Shown: one piece after another, positions 9,068 to 17,464 of the stretch
Numbering within the stretch: position 1 is the stretch's first letter
Layout: each line of letters begins with the position of its first letter
Assembly (NCBI GenBank): GCA_002325245.1
Contig: DCRR01000005.1
Coordinates: forward strand, 111,045 to 150,194
Source of the DNA: Microbacteriaceae bacterium UBA1487
GTDB lineage: Bacteria; Actinomycetota; Actinomycetes; Actinomycetales; Microbacteriaceae
Direction of reading: 5' to 3'
DNA: 39,150 nucleotides
Program-made: the position numbers and the translations under genes
Notes under the pieces: model-generated
Database searches by the model: none
What the model was told of the DNA's origin: nothing
The model's input: only the letters and a program-made list of their open reading frames with translations

Positions 9068-10732
9068 GTGAGCACGACAGCGACCGATCCGGCCGCCCCC
9101 ATCCTCGAGGTCTCCGGACTCGGCGTCGACTTCTGGGTCGACGGCGAGTGGGTGTCCGCCGCGCGCGACATGGACTATTCGCTGAGCCCCGGAGAGGTGC
9201 TCGCCATCGTGGGCGAGTCCGGCTCGGGCAAGAGCACCAGCTCGATGGCGATCCTCGGCCTGCTGCCCGACAACGGGCGCGCGCTCGGCAGTGCCAAGCT
9301 CGCCGGGCAGGAGCTCATCGGTGCCGACCTGCAGACCCTGCGCAAGGTGCGCGGCAACCGCATCGCGGTGATCTTCCAGGAGCCGATGACGGCTCTGAAC
9401 CCCGTCTACACGATCGGGTTCCAGATCATCGAGGCGCTGCAGGTGCACACCAATCTGTCGAAGGCGCAGGCGCGCGAGCGTGCGCTGGAGCTGCTGGAGA
9501 TGGTGGAGCTTCCGGACCCGCAGAAGGCGTTCGACTCCTACCCGCACCAGCTCTCCGGCGGCCAGCGCCAGCGGGCGATGATCGCGCAGTCGATCTCGTG
9601 CGACCCGCTGCTGCTCATCGCCGACGAGCCGACCACGGCCCTCGACGTGACCGTGCAGGCCGAGATCCTCGACCTGCTGCGCAACCTGCACACGCGCCTC
9701 AACTCGGCGATCATCCTGATCACCCACGACATGGGTGTCGTCGCCGACCTCGCCGACAAGATGATCGTGATGAAGGACGGCGAGGTCGTCGAGTCCGGCA
9801 CCGCGATGCAGGTGTTCCGCGAGCCGAAGGTGGCGTACACGCAGGAGCTGCTCGCCGCGGTTCCCAAGCTCGCCGCCGAGGGGCCCGCCGTCAGCGTCGC
9901 GCAGCGCGACGCCGCCGTGAAGCCGGTGCTGTCGATGCGCGACCTCGTGATCGAGTACCCGAAGCGCGGCCGCGTGCCCGCGTTCCGTGCCGTCGAAGGA
10001 GCCACGCTCGACATCTACCCGGGTGAGGTTCTCGCCCTGGTCGGCGAATCCGGATCGGGCAAGACCACGATCGGCCGCGCCGTCGTGGGCCTTGTGCCCT
10101 CGCACTCGGGTGAGCTGTCGGTCGACGGCCGCAACATGGTCGGCATCTCGCGGAACGACCTGCGCGAGGTGCGCCGCAGTCTCGGCATCGTGTTCCAGGA
10201 TCCGGGATCGTCGCTCAACCCGCGCTGGCCGATCGGCCAGTCGATCGGCGAGCCGCTCGTGCTGGCCGGCGAGAAGGACCAGAAGGTCGTCGACAAGCGC
10301 GTCGAGGACCTGCTGGAGCTCGTGCACCTGCCACGGAATTACCGCAACCGCTTCCCGCATGAGCTCTCCGGCGGTCAGCGTCAGCGCGTCGGCATCGCCC
10401 GCGCGCTCGCGCTGAAGCCGCGCGTCCTCGTCGCCGACGAGCCGACCAGCGCGCTCGACGTCTCGGTGCAGGCGCGCGTGCTCGAGCTGCTGCAGGAGAT
10501 CCAGCGAGAGCAGCAGTTCGCGACCCTGTTCATCAGCCACGACCTCGGCGTCGTCGACCTGCTCGCCGATCGGATCGCGGTCATGCACCGCGGGCGCATC
10601 GTCGAGGTGGGGACGAGCTCCGAGGTGCTCCGCAGCCCGAAGGATCCGTACACGCAGCGCCTCATCTCGGCGGTGCCGCTGCCGGACCCGGAGGCCCAGC
10701 GCGAGCGACGCGAGCAGCGTCTTCAGGGCTGA
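9068..10732 (+). CDS. Fused ABC transporter ATPase (DppD-DppF type)
   Basis: Two complete nucleotide-binding domains in one 554-aa chain. The first has Walker A GESGSGKS at residues 49-56, signature LSGGQRQR and Walker B LLLIADEPTTALD. The second has Walker A GESGSGKT at about 326-333, LSGGQRQR and RVLVADEPTSALD. Both carry H-loops (ITHDMG, ISHDLG). The fusion supplies both ATPase sites for the DppB/DppC-type permeases upstream. The start is GTG 9068 with a poor ribosome-binding site. The PH gene on the other strand interrupts the operon, so it needs either its own promoter or read-through of 650 bp of antisense sequence. Confidence 0.95.
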   Translation: MSTTATDPAAPILEVSGLGVDFWVDGEWVSAARDMDYSLSPGEVLAIVGESGSGKSTSSMAILGLLPDNGRALGSAKLAGQELIGADLQTLRKVRGNRIAVIFQEPMTALNPVYTIGFQIIEALQVHTNLSKAQARERALELLEMVELPDPQKAFDSYPHQLSGGQRQRAMIAQSISCDPLLLIADEPTTALDVTVQAEILDLLRNLHTRLNSAIILITHDMGVVADLADKMIVMKDGEVVESGTAMQVFREPKVAYTQELLAAVPKLAAEGPAVSVAQRDAAVKPVLSMRDLVIEYPKRGRVPAFRAVEGATLDIYPGEVLALVGESGSGKTTIGRAVVGLVPSHSGELSVDGRNMVGISRNDLREVRRSLGIVFQDPGSSLNPRWPIGQSIGEPLVLAGEKDQKVVDKRVEDLLELVHLPRNYRNRFPHELSGGQRQRVGIARALALKPRVLVADEPTSALDVSVQARVLELLQEIQREQQFATLFISHDLGVVDLLADRIAVMHRGRIVEVGTSSEVLRSPKDPYTQRLISAVPLPDPEAQRERREQRLQG

Positions 10733-10753
10733 CCTCCTCTCACCTCGCCTGGC

Positions 10754-10759
10754 TATGCT
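10754..10759 (+). promoter_or_regulatory. Leaderless -10 hexamer of the second binding-protein gene
   Basis: TATGCT, a 7-nt spacer and ATG 10767. It overlaps the in-frame ATG at 10755, which argues for the downstream start. Confidence 0.5.
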
Positions 10760-10766
10760 GAGCAGG

Positions 10767-12407
10767 ATGCGAGCACGGGTGAGGGCGGCGGCCACGATCG
10801 CGACGGCGTGCGCCGTGCTCGCGGCGACCGTCGGGTGCGGTCCTGTCAGCTCGTCCGTCGGCGCCGATCCCGAGCACGTGGTCTCGATCGCGGTCACCGA
10901 GCCGGGGTCGCCGATCACCCCCGAGCATGCGAGCGATCCGGCGGTGCAGCGGATCCTGCCCGCCATCGCCTCCGGGCTGGTGCGGCTGGAGCCCACCGGC
11001 GCGCCCATTCTCGAACTCGCCGAGTCGATCGAGAGCGCCGACAACACGCGCTTCGTGGTGACGCTCGACCCCGAAGCCCGGTTCAGCAACGGCGAGCCGC
11101 TCGACTCCACCGCCTTCGTGGAGGCGTGGCGCGAGCGGGCGCGCTTCGGTGATGCACTCACGGATCCGACCGGGTTCGCCGACTTCGCGGGCGTCGCCGA
11201 CTTCGTCAGCAGCATCGATTCGGACGAGGCGGACGACGTCGAGGACCCCCAGTTCGATCTGGTCGAGTCGGGGGCGCTCGAGATCGTGGACGAGTCGACG
11301 TTCGCCGTCACCCTCGAGGAGCCGGATGCCAGCTTCGCCCGACGACTCGCGCAGCCGCTGTTCCTGCCGCTCCCGGCCACCGCGTTCGAGGACCCCGCTG
11401 CCTTCGATGAGGCGCCGGCGGGGGCGGGGCCGTACATGCTCGCCGATGCGGACTCCTGGGTGCCCGGGGACCGCCTCGACCTGATCCCGAATCCGAACTA
11501 CAGCGGCACCCGCACCATCCAGAACTCCGGCGTCTCGTTCCGCTTCTATCGCACGTCCACGATCGCGTTCGCGGAGCTGCTCGCCGGCGAGATCGACGTC
11601 GTCGACGAGCTCCCCGACCGCACCGACGGGTCGCTCGCAGCCCTGCTGCACGGCCGGGTCAGCGAGGCGGCCCTCCCGACGCTCGTGTCGCTGGTGCCGC
11701 CGCGGTCGGTCGGCAACCTTGCCGGAGAGGAGGGGATCCTGCGGCGTGCGGCCCTCTCTCACACGGTCGACCGCGCGATCCTGGTGCGCGACCTGACCAA
11801 TGGTGCCGCCGCGCCCGCCCTCGGCTTCCTCCCGGTCAGCTTCGGAGTGAGCGGCAATGAGGACGCCTGGACAGACCGCGCCAACGACGAGCTCGCCCGC
11901 TCGCTCTGGCGCCAGGCCAACGACTACTCGGACTGGGAGGGGGCGCTGACGATCGCGGTCGTGGCGGGAACCCCGGAGGTTCGCCTCGCGACTGAGATCG
12001 GGGAGCGGTTCGACGCCGTGCTGAACCTCGACGTTCAGGTCGTCGCCTTCGGGAGCGCGGAGGAGCTCGCGGCGGCGCTCGGGGATCCCGACGAGCCGCT
12101 CACCGCGTTCACGCTGCGCACCGCCGCGGTCGACACGGGCTCCCTCGGGGCAGCGCTGTCGACGGTGCTGCCGAGCTCGTTGACGACGGCGAGCATCCGG
12201 CAGCGGATCGAGCAGGCGGCGACCGCGAGCGACGACGACCGGGCCACTGTCTTCGCGGTGGCAGCGCTGGGGGAGCTGTGGGAGACCGTTCCGATCATCC
12301 CGATCTGGTCGCCGACCATCCGCAGCGGCTACGCTCCCGGCGTCACCGGGGTCGAGCACGAGTGGGGCGCGGTCCTCGACTACACGGCGATCGTGGCCGC
12401 GCCGTGA
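10767..12407 (+). CDS. ABC transporter family 5 substrate-binding lipoprotein, divergent
   Basis: Predicted lipoprotein of 546 aa. It has a basic N-terminus, a hydrophobic core and a cysteine in LAATVGCGP. The body has SBP_bac_5 features (LELAESIESADNTRFVVTLDPEARFSNGEPLD, GPYMLADADSWVPGDRLDLIPNPNY) and a C-terminal VPIIPIWSPT. It is acidic and more divergent from the first binding protein than the protein at 12429. The start is ATG 10767, with ATG 10755 rejected because a -10-like hexamer overlaps it. It follows the ATPase gene by 34 nt and precedes the third binding protein by 21 nt. It may bind a different ligand or serve the same permease. Confidence 0.88.
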   Translation: MRARVRAAATIATACAVLAATVGCGPVSSSVGADPEHVVSIAVTEPGSPITPEHASDPAVQRILPAIASGLVRLEPTGAPILELAESIESADNTRFVVTLDPEARFSNGEPLDSTAFVEAWRERARFGDALTDPTGFADFAGVADFVSSIDSDEADDVEDPQFDLVESGALEIVDESTFAVTLEEPDASFARRLAQPLFLPLPATAFEDPAAFDEAPAGAGPYMLADADSWVPGDRLDLIPNPNYSGTRTIQNSGVSFRFYRTSTIAFAELLAGEIDVVDELPDRTDGSLAALLHGRVSEAALPTLVSLVPPRSVGNLAGEEGILRRAALSHTVDRAILVRDLTNGAAAPALGFLPVSFGVSGNEDAWTDRANDELARSLWRQANDYSDWEGALTIAVVAGTPEVRLATEIGERFDAVLNLDVQVVAFGSAEELAAALGDPDEPLTAFTLRTAAVDTGSLGAALSTVLPSSLTTASIRQRIEQAATASDDDRATVFAVAALGELWETVPIIPIWSPTIRSGYAPGVTGVEHEWGAVLDYTAIVAAP

Positions 12408-12428
12408 CGTCGGAGTAGGCGAACGCCG

Positions 12429-14192
12429 GTGACGATCCAACGGTGGATTGCCGCGGCGACGGGTCTCGCCGTGGTGCTGACGCTCTCGGCGTGCACCTCC
12501 TCGCGGCTCGTCGCCGGAAGCGAGGTGCGCATCGCGGTCACGGCACCGCTCACCTCGCTCAACCCGGCGAGCCAGGCCGGCCGCACCTCGAGCACGGCTG
12601 CCGAGGTCGCCGAGCTCACCGGAACCGGGTTCGGCTTTCGCGACGCCAGCGGCGAGCTCGTGCTCGACGAGTCGTTCGGCACCGCCGAGATCTTCGCCCT
12701 CGATCCACTCACGGTGCAGTACACGATCGCGCCCGGTGCACGGTGGTCGGACGGGGTCGCGGCGGATGCGGTCGACCTGCTGCTGACCTGGGCCGCCACC
12801 TCGGGTGCGCTCAGCGACCCGGGCGCCGGGGCGGAGGGCGCCGATGAACCGGACCCGGGCGTCGCGTTCGACGGCACGGCGAGCGGCGGAATCGCCTTCG
12901 CCACGCAGACCCCTCAGCTCGGGGGCGAGCGGGTGATCTTCGTGCACTTCGATCGGTACCTGCCCGACTGGCAGACGGTGCTCGCGCCGGGGGTGGCCGC
13001 GCACGCGCTCGCGCGGTTCGCGCTCGACCTCGAGCCCGAGGCACCCGCCGCGGAGGCGAAGGCGGCGGTGTCCGACGCGATCCTGACGCGCGACCGCGTC
13101 GCCCTTGCCGCCCTCGCCGAGGCGTGGAATCACGCGTTCGACGTCGACGACGGTATCCTCCCGGAGCCGCTGCTGCGGGTCGCCAACGGGCCCTATGTGG
13201 TCGACGAGCTCGCCGGGGATGACATCGTGCTGCGCCCGAATCCCGAGTACGACGGCGACCGACGCCCGGCCTTCGAGACGGTCCGGCTGCGCGTGGTGGC
13301 CGATCCGGCCGAAGCGATCGACCTGCTCCGGTCGGGGGAGCTCGACGTCGTGACGGCGCGGCTCGGCGACACCACCGGCGACGCGCTCACCGGGCTTGAC
13401 GGCGTGCGGCTCGAGTACGGCGTCGAGACCCGCATCGAGCACCTCGATCTGCAGTTCGACGACGCCCGCAGCGGAGTCTTCGACGACCCGCTCGTGCGCG
13501 AGGCCTTCCTGCTGACCGTCCCGCGCACGGCGCTCGTCTCCGAACTGCTGGGGGAGTTCGCGCCGCACGCCGTTCCGCTGGAGTCGTTCGTGCTGGGGGA
13601 GACCTCGCCCGACTACGCGGCGGTCGCGGCCGGCAACGGCTCCGCCCGGTTCGCCGAACCCGACCTGGCCGAAGCGGAACGACTGCTCGCCGAAGCCGGG
13701 AACTCGGATCCGCGCGTGTGCATCCTCTTCGACGCGGACGACCCGCGGCGCGAGCTCGCCTTCTCCCTGATCGCCGAGAGCGCTGCCGACGCCGGCTTCC
13801 GGGTGAGCGACTGCTCGCGCGCCGACTGGCAGAGCGCGCTCGGCGTCGCCGGCGCCTACGACGCGGCGCTGTTCGCCTGGGACCCGCAGGTGCTCGGCGC
13901 CGATGCGCTCGGTGCGGTGTTCCGCAGCGACTCCGCGATCGCCAACCTGAACCGTTACGCGAACGACGAGGCGGACCGCCTGATCGACCTCCTCGCCACC
14001 CCGCTGACGCCGGAGGAGCGCGCGGCCGCCCTCGCCGATCTCGACGCCGAACTCTGGTCGGACGCCTACGGTGTGCCGCTCTTCAGCTACCCGACCGCGA
14101 CGCTCGTTCGCGACACCATCGAGTCGGTTTCGCCCTCGCCGTTCACCCGTGGTATTGCCGGGAACGCGTGGGAGTGGCGTCCAGCCCCCTAA
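12429..14192 (+). CDS. ABC transporter family 5 substrate-binding lipoprotein, paralogue of the first
   Basis: Lipoprotein of 587 aa with lipobox LTLSAC. It shares colinear blocks with the protein at 3732: DPLTVQYTIAPGARWSDG versus DPLTVEYTINSNVKWSDG, LLLTWAATSG versus LLQWAALSG, and WEWRPAP versus WEWAPADA at the C-terminus. It is therefore a diverged tandem paralogue. Its mature N-terminus lacks the Asn-rich stretch of the first. The start is GTG 12429. The TAA stop is part of TAAACT, a possible -10 for typA. Confidence 0.9.
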   Translation: MTIQRWIAAATGLAVVLTLSACTSSRLVAGSEVRIAVTAPLTSLNPASQAGRTSSTAAEVAELTGTGFGFRDASGELVLDESFGTAEIFALDPLTVQYTIAPGARWSDGVAADAVDLLLTWAATSGALSDPGAGAEGADEPDPGVAFDGTASGGIAFATQTPQLGGERVIFVHFDRYLPDWQTVLAPGVAAHALARFALDLEPEAPAAEAKAAVSDAILTRDRVALAALAEAWNHAFDVDDGILPEPLLRVANGPYVVDELAGDDIVLRPNPEYDGDRRPAFETVRLRVVADPAEAIDLLRSGELDVVTARLGDTTGDALTGLDGVRLEYGVETRIEHLDLQFDDARSGVFDDPLVREAFLLTVPRTALVSELLGEFAPHAVPLESFVLGETSPDYAAVAAGNGSARFAEPDLAEAERLLAEAGNSDPRVCILFDADDPRRELAFSLIAESAADAGFRVSDCSRADWQSALGVAGAYDAALFAWDPQVLGADALGAVFRSDSAIANLNRYANDEADRLIDLLATPLTPEERAAALADLDAELWSDAYGVPLFSYPTATLVRDTIESVSPSPFTRGIAGNAWEWRPAP

Positions 14193-14195
14193 ACT
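14190..14195 (+). promoter_or_regulatory. Candidate -10 of typA overlapping the previous stop codon
   Basis: TAAACT uses the TAA stop of the third binding protein as its first three bases. The predicted leader of about 48 nt contains a T-run (TTCTTTTTTGAGG) and a GAGG ribosome site before ATG 14250. No convincing -35. Confidence 0.35.
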
Positions 14196-14249
14196 GGACG
14201 CTGGCCACTTTCTGCGCCGCATCCCCACATTCTTTTTTGAGGTATTTCC

Positions 14250-16151
14250 ATGGCTACCGTTCGCCGCTCCGATCTGCGCAACGTGGCGATCGTCGCCCAC
14301 GTCGACCACGGCAAGACGACTCTCGTCGACGCCATGCTGCGTCAGACCAACTCGTTCAGCGCGCACGAGCATCTCGAAGACCGCGCCATGGACTCGAATG
14401 ACCTCGAGCGCGAAAAGGGCATCACGATCCTCGCCAAGAACACCGCCGTCAGCTACGACGGCAAGTTCGCGACCGACGGCCCGATCACGATCAACGTGAT
14501 CGACACCCCCGGCCACGCCGACTTCGGCGGTGAGGTCGAGCGCGGCCTCAGCATGGTCGACGGCGTCGTCCTGCTGGTGGACGCCTCCGAGGGCCCGCTG
14601 CCGCAGACCCGCTTCGTGCTGCGCAAGGCGCTCGCCGCCAAGCTCCCCGTCATCCTGGCGGTCAACAAGACCGACCGTCCCGACGCGCGCATCGACGAGG
14701 TCGTCGAAGAGAGCCACGACCTGCTCCTCGGCCTCGCGAGCGACCTGGCCGACGAGGTGCCCGACCTCGACCTCGACGCGATCCTCGAGGTCCCCGTGGT
14801 CTATGCCTCCGGCCGTGCCGGCGCCGCCAGTCACAACAAGCCCGAGAACGGCACCCTGCCGGACAACGACGACCTCGAGCCGCTGTTCGAGGCGATCCTC
14901 GAGCACGTGCCGGCGCCCGAGTACGACGACGAGCACCCGCTGCAGGCGCACGTCACCAACCTCGACGCGAGCCCGTTCCTCGGCCGCATCGCCCTGCTGC
15001 GCGTCTTCAACGGCACGCTCAAGAAGGGCCAGACGGTCGCCTGGGTCAAGCACGACGGCAGCCACCAGAACGTGCGCATCACCGAGCTGCTGAAGACCCG
15101 CGCGCTCGACCGCTACCCGGCGGAGGAGGCCCACGCGGGCGACATCGTCGCCGTGGCCGGAATCGAGGACATCACGATCGGCGAGACGATCGCCGACCCC
15201 GACGACATCCGCCCGCTCCCGGCGATCACCGTCGACGACCCCGCCATCTCGATGACGATCGGCACCAACACCTCGCCGTTCGTCGGCAAGGTCAAGGGTC
15301 ACAAGCTCACGGCGCGCATGGTCAAGGACCGCCTCGACCGCGAGCTGATCGGAAACGTCTCGATCCGCGTGCTCGACATCGGCAAGCCGGATGCCTGGGA
15401 GGTGCAGGGACGCGGCGAGCTCGCGCTCGCCATTCTCGTCGAGAACATGCGCCGCGAAGGCTTCGAGCTCACCGTCGGCAAGCCCCAGGTCGTCACGCGC
15501 GACATCGACGGCAAGAAGCACGAGCCCTTCGAACACCTCACGATCGACACCCCCGAGGAGCACCTCGGCGCGATCACCCAGCTGCTCGCGGCGCGCAAGG
15601 GCCGCATGGAGTCGATGTCGAACCACGGCACCGGATGGGTCCGCATGGAGTTCATCGTCCCCTCGCGCGGGCTCATCGGCTTCCGCACCGAGTTCCTCAC
15701 CATCACGCGCGGCACCGGCATCGCCAACGCGATCTCGCACGGCTACGAGCCGTGGGCCGGACAGATCAACACCCGCACCAACGGCTCGATCGTGGCGGAC
15801 CGCTCGGGTGTCGCCACGCCGTTCGCGATGATCGCCCTGCAGGAGCGCATGAGCTTCTTCGTCGAGCCGACGCAGGAGGTCTACGAGGGCATGGTCGTCG
15901 GCGAGAACTCGCGCGCCGACGACATGGACGTCAACATCACGAAGGAGAAGCAGCTCACGAACATGCGTTCGTCGACCTCGGACTCCTTCGAGAAGCTCAC
16001 CCCCTCGCGCAAGCTGACGCTGGAGGAGTGCCTCGAGTTCGCCCGTGAGGACGAGTGCGTCGAGGTCACCCCCGAGGTGGTTCGCATCCGCAAGGTCGAG
16101 CTCGACGCCACGCAGCGCGCGCGCAACCTGTCGCGCTCCAAGAAGCAGTAG
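14250..16151 (+). CDS. typA: Ribosome-associated translational GTPase TypA/BipA
   Basis: EF-G-like GTPase, 633 aa, close to the usual 610-640. G1 is AHVDHGKT (residues 16-23), the switch I region has EREKGITI, G3 is DTPGHADFGGE and G4 is NKTDRPDAR. Domains II, III and V and the TypA-specific C-terminal domain (RGLIGFRTEFLTITRGTG, VVGENSRADDMDVN) are all present. In the family it acts on the 70S ribosome in 50S assembly and in cold or stress adaptation. ATG 14250 has a TGAGG Shine-Dalgarno in a T-rich leader. It is unrelated to the transporter upstream and seems to have its own promoter. Confidence 0.97.
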   Translation: MATVRRSDLRNVAIVAHVDHGKTTLVDAMLRQTNSFSAHEHLEDRAMDSNDLEREKGITILAKNTAVSYDGKFATDGPITINVIDTPGHADFGGEVERGLSMVDGVVLLVDASEGPLPQTRFVLRKALAAKLPVILAVNKTDRPDARIDEVVEESHDLLLGLASDLADEVPDLDLDAILEVPVVYASGRAGAASHNKPENGTLPDNDDLEPLFEAILEHVPAPEYDDEHPLQAHVTNLDASPFLGRIALLRVFNGTLKKGQTVAWVKHDGSHQNVRITELLKTRALDRYPAEEAHAGDIVAVAGIEDITIGETIADPDDIRPLPAITVDDPAISMTIGTNTSPFVGKVKGHKLTARMVKDRLDRELIGNVSIRVLDIGKPDAWEVQGRGELALAILVENMRREGFELTVGKPQVVTRDIDGKKHEPFEHLTIDTPEEHLGAITQLLAARKGRMESMSNHGTGWVRMEFIVPSRGLIGFRTEFLTITRGTGIANAISHGYEPWAGQINTRTNGSIVADRSGVATPFAMIALQERMSFFVEPTQEVYEGMVVGENSRADDMDVNITKEKQLTNMRSSTSDSFEKLTPSRKLTLEECLEFAREDECVEVTPEVVRIRKVELDATQRARNLSRSKKQ

Positions 16152-16163
16152 CGGCGGACTCGC

Positions 16164-16188
16164 GGGGCGCGGACTGCTCGGTCGCCCC
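16164..16188 (+). terminator. Possible weak terminator hairpin after typA
   Basis: GGGGCG (16164-16169) and CGCCCC (16183-16188) can pair around a 13-nt loop, 12 nt after the typA stop. There is no T-run and the stem is short. Confidence 0.3.
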
Positions 16189-16193
16189 ATTCG

Positions 16194-16215
16194 CTTCAGT
16201 CGTACACTGAAAGCG
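16194..16215 (+). promoter_or_regulatory. Promoter with inverted repeat over the -10 of the lipoprotein gene
   Basis: The -10-like TACACT (16203-16208) lies within an imperfect inverted repeat, CTTCAGT (16194-16200) against ACTGAAAG (16206-16213, one bulged base). The layout would suit an operator. A GAGAGTGAG purine stretch precedes ATG 16239. Confidence 0.35.
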
Positions 16216-16238
16216 GAATCCGAGAGAGTGAGACCCCC

Positions 16239-16709
16239 ATGTCGATTCATCGTTCCTCGCGCACCCTCACGCTTCTCGTGGCCGCGGCCCTCGTCACCTC
16301 GACGCCGATGCTGCTGTCCGGATGCGGACTCATCCCGAACCCGGTCGAAGGCGTCATCGAAGGCGTCACCGGGGGAGACGTCGAGCTCCCCGGCGGCAGC
16401 GTTCCCGATGACTTCCCGAGCGACGTGCCGCTCGTCGACGGTGAGGTGATCTTCGGCACCGGCTTCGGCAGCGACACCGAGAAGATCTGGAACGTGACCA
16501 TCAGGGTCGGCAGCAACGCGCTCGACCAGGTCGCCGCCGACCTGGAAGGGGCCGGCTTCACCTCCAGCGGCGCGCCCCAGATCGCGGGCGACGCCGGAAC
16601 GCTCCTGTACCAGAAGGGCGACCTCAACGTGCTCGTCGTCATCGCCGAAGACACCGAATCCGACGGATTCATCGCCAACTACACCGTGACTCGCGGAGCC
16701 GTCGAGTGA
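16239..16709 (+). CDS. Hypothetical lipoprotein
   Basis: Protein of 156 aa with signal peptide and lipobox LLSGC, so it should be anchored to the outer face of the membrane. A short Gly/Pro/Val linker (residues about 33-55) precedes a small domain of about 95 residues (VPLVDGEVIFGTGFGSDTEKIWNVTI...NYTV) with alternating hydrophobic residues typical of a beta-rich fold. I recognise no named family. Its stop overlaps the GTG of the next gene (GTGA), so the two are probably coupled and may work together at the envelope. Confidence 0.8.
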   Translation: MSIHRSSRTLTLLVAAALVTSTPMLLSGCGLIPNPVEGVIEGVTGGDVELPGGSVPDDFPSDVPLVDGEVIFGTGFGSDTEKIWNVTIRVGSNALDQVAADLEGAGFTSSGAPQIAGDAGTLLYQKGDLNVLVVIAEDTESDGFIANYTVTRGAVE

Positions 16710-17128
16710 GCGCAGTGCAGCCGCAGCAGCGCGCGCTTCACCTGGTGGCGGTCGTGCTCGATGTGCTCGGTGTCGCCTTCGCCGGAGCGATCGGCTTCGT
16801 CGTCGGCGCTGTTCTGACCTTCACCCATCGGCTCTCCGCTCCGTGGGGCCTCGTGCTCGCATTCGCCATCGTGCTCGCCCTGATCGCGGGCTTCCGGCTC
16901 GCGATGGGCGGTCGGCTTCACTCCGCAGCCGCGGCCCTCGGGGTCGTTCTCGCCACCGCGCTCCTGGCGCTGCCGGGGGCGGGCGGCTCCGTGCTGATCG
17001 TCGACGACGCACTCGGCTACGGCTGGGCGCTCGCGCCCGCGCTCATGTCGGCCATCGTCATCGCCTGGCCGAAGCCCCGGCCGCGCCGCATCGTGCACGC
17101 GGCAGAAGGTGCGGCGCCGCGACCCTAG
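16706..17128 (+). CDS. Small four-helix membrane protein (DUF6113-like)
   Basis: Protein of 140 aa with four hydrophobic segments (about residues 13-40, 46-64, 73-88 and 104-120), few charges between them and a basic C-terminus (PKPRPRRIVHA). Position just before fdxA and size fit the actinobacterial DUF6113 family; that assignment is from memory of gene order and is not certain. GTG 16706 overlaps the lipoprotein stop by 4 nt. Its own TAG stop forms the first half of the -10 hexamer of fdxA. Confidence 0.75.
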   Translation: MSAVQPQQRALHLVAVVLDVLGVAFAGAIGFVVGAVLTFTHRLSAPWGLVLAFAIVLALIAGFRLAMGGRLHSAAAALGVVLATALLALPGAGGSVLIVDDALGYGWALAPALMSAIVIAWPKPRPRRIVHAAEGAAPRP

Positions 17129-17131
17129 AAT
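17126..17131 (+). promoter_or_regulatory. Leaderless -10 hexamer of fdxA, overlapping the upstream stop codon
   Basis: TAGAAT, 6-nt spacer, GTG 17138. The TAG is also the stop codon of the preceding gene. Confidence 0.6.
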
Positions 17132-17137
17132 GGTCGG

Positions 17138-17458
17138 GTGACCTACGTGATTGCCCTCCCGTGTGTCGATGTCAAAGACCGTGCGTGCATCGACGAGTGC
17201 CCCGTCGACTGCATCTACGAGGGCGACCGGATGCTCTACATCCACCCGGACGAGTGCGTCGACTGCGGCGCCTGTGAGCCGGTCTGCCCCGTTGAGGCGA
17301 TCTACTACGAGGACGACCTGCCCGAGAAATGGTCGGACTACTACACCGCCAACGTCGAGTTCTTCCAGGAGGTCGGCTCGCCCGGCGGTGCCGCCAAGGT
17401 CGGCGTGATCGCCGGAGACCACCCGGTCGTGTCGGCGCTGCCGCCGCAGGCCCACTGA
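17138..17458 (+). CDS. fdxA: 7Fe ferredoxin (3Fe-4S plus 4Fe-4S), FdxA type
   Basis: Soluble electron carrier of 106 aa. Cysteines at 9, 17, 21, 25, 40, 43, 46 and 50 match the Azotobacter FdI pattern shifted by one. C9, C17 and C50 should bind the 3Fe-4S cluster, C21, C40, C43 and C46 the 4Fe-4S cluster, and C25 is the spare cysteine. The C-terminal DYYTANVEFFQEVGSPGGAAKVG is characteristic of the actinobacterial FdxA. The fdxA-dapC adjacency is common in actinobacteria; the gap here is only 6 nt. The start is GTG with a leaderless -10. Confidence 0.96.
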   Translation: MTYVIALPCVDVKDRACIDECPVDCIYEGDRMLYIHPDECVDCGACEPVCPVEAIYYEDDLPEKWSDYYTANVEFFQEVGSPGGAAKVGVIAGDHPVVSALPPQAH

Positions 17459-17464
17459 GCGCCC

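Noticed and set aside
6925..9171. Long minus-strand frame across the permease, PH and ATPase genes
   Set aside because: The permease and ATPase motifs on the plus strand are unambiguous; the PH gene uses a different minus-strand frame.
10755..10766. ATG 10755 as start of the second binding protein
   Set aside because: It overlaps the TATGCT hexamer that sits at leaderless distance from ATG 10767; signal peptide is complete from 10767.
10740..16250. A minus-strand open frame of about 1,836 codons
   Set aside because: It lies entirely opposite two binding-protein genes and typA, is Arg/Glu/Gly/Asp-repetitive with no domain, and is the expected shadow of GC-biased third codon positions.
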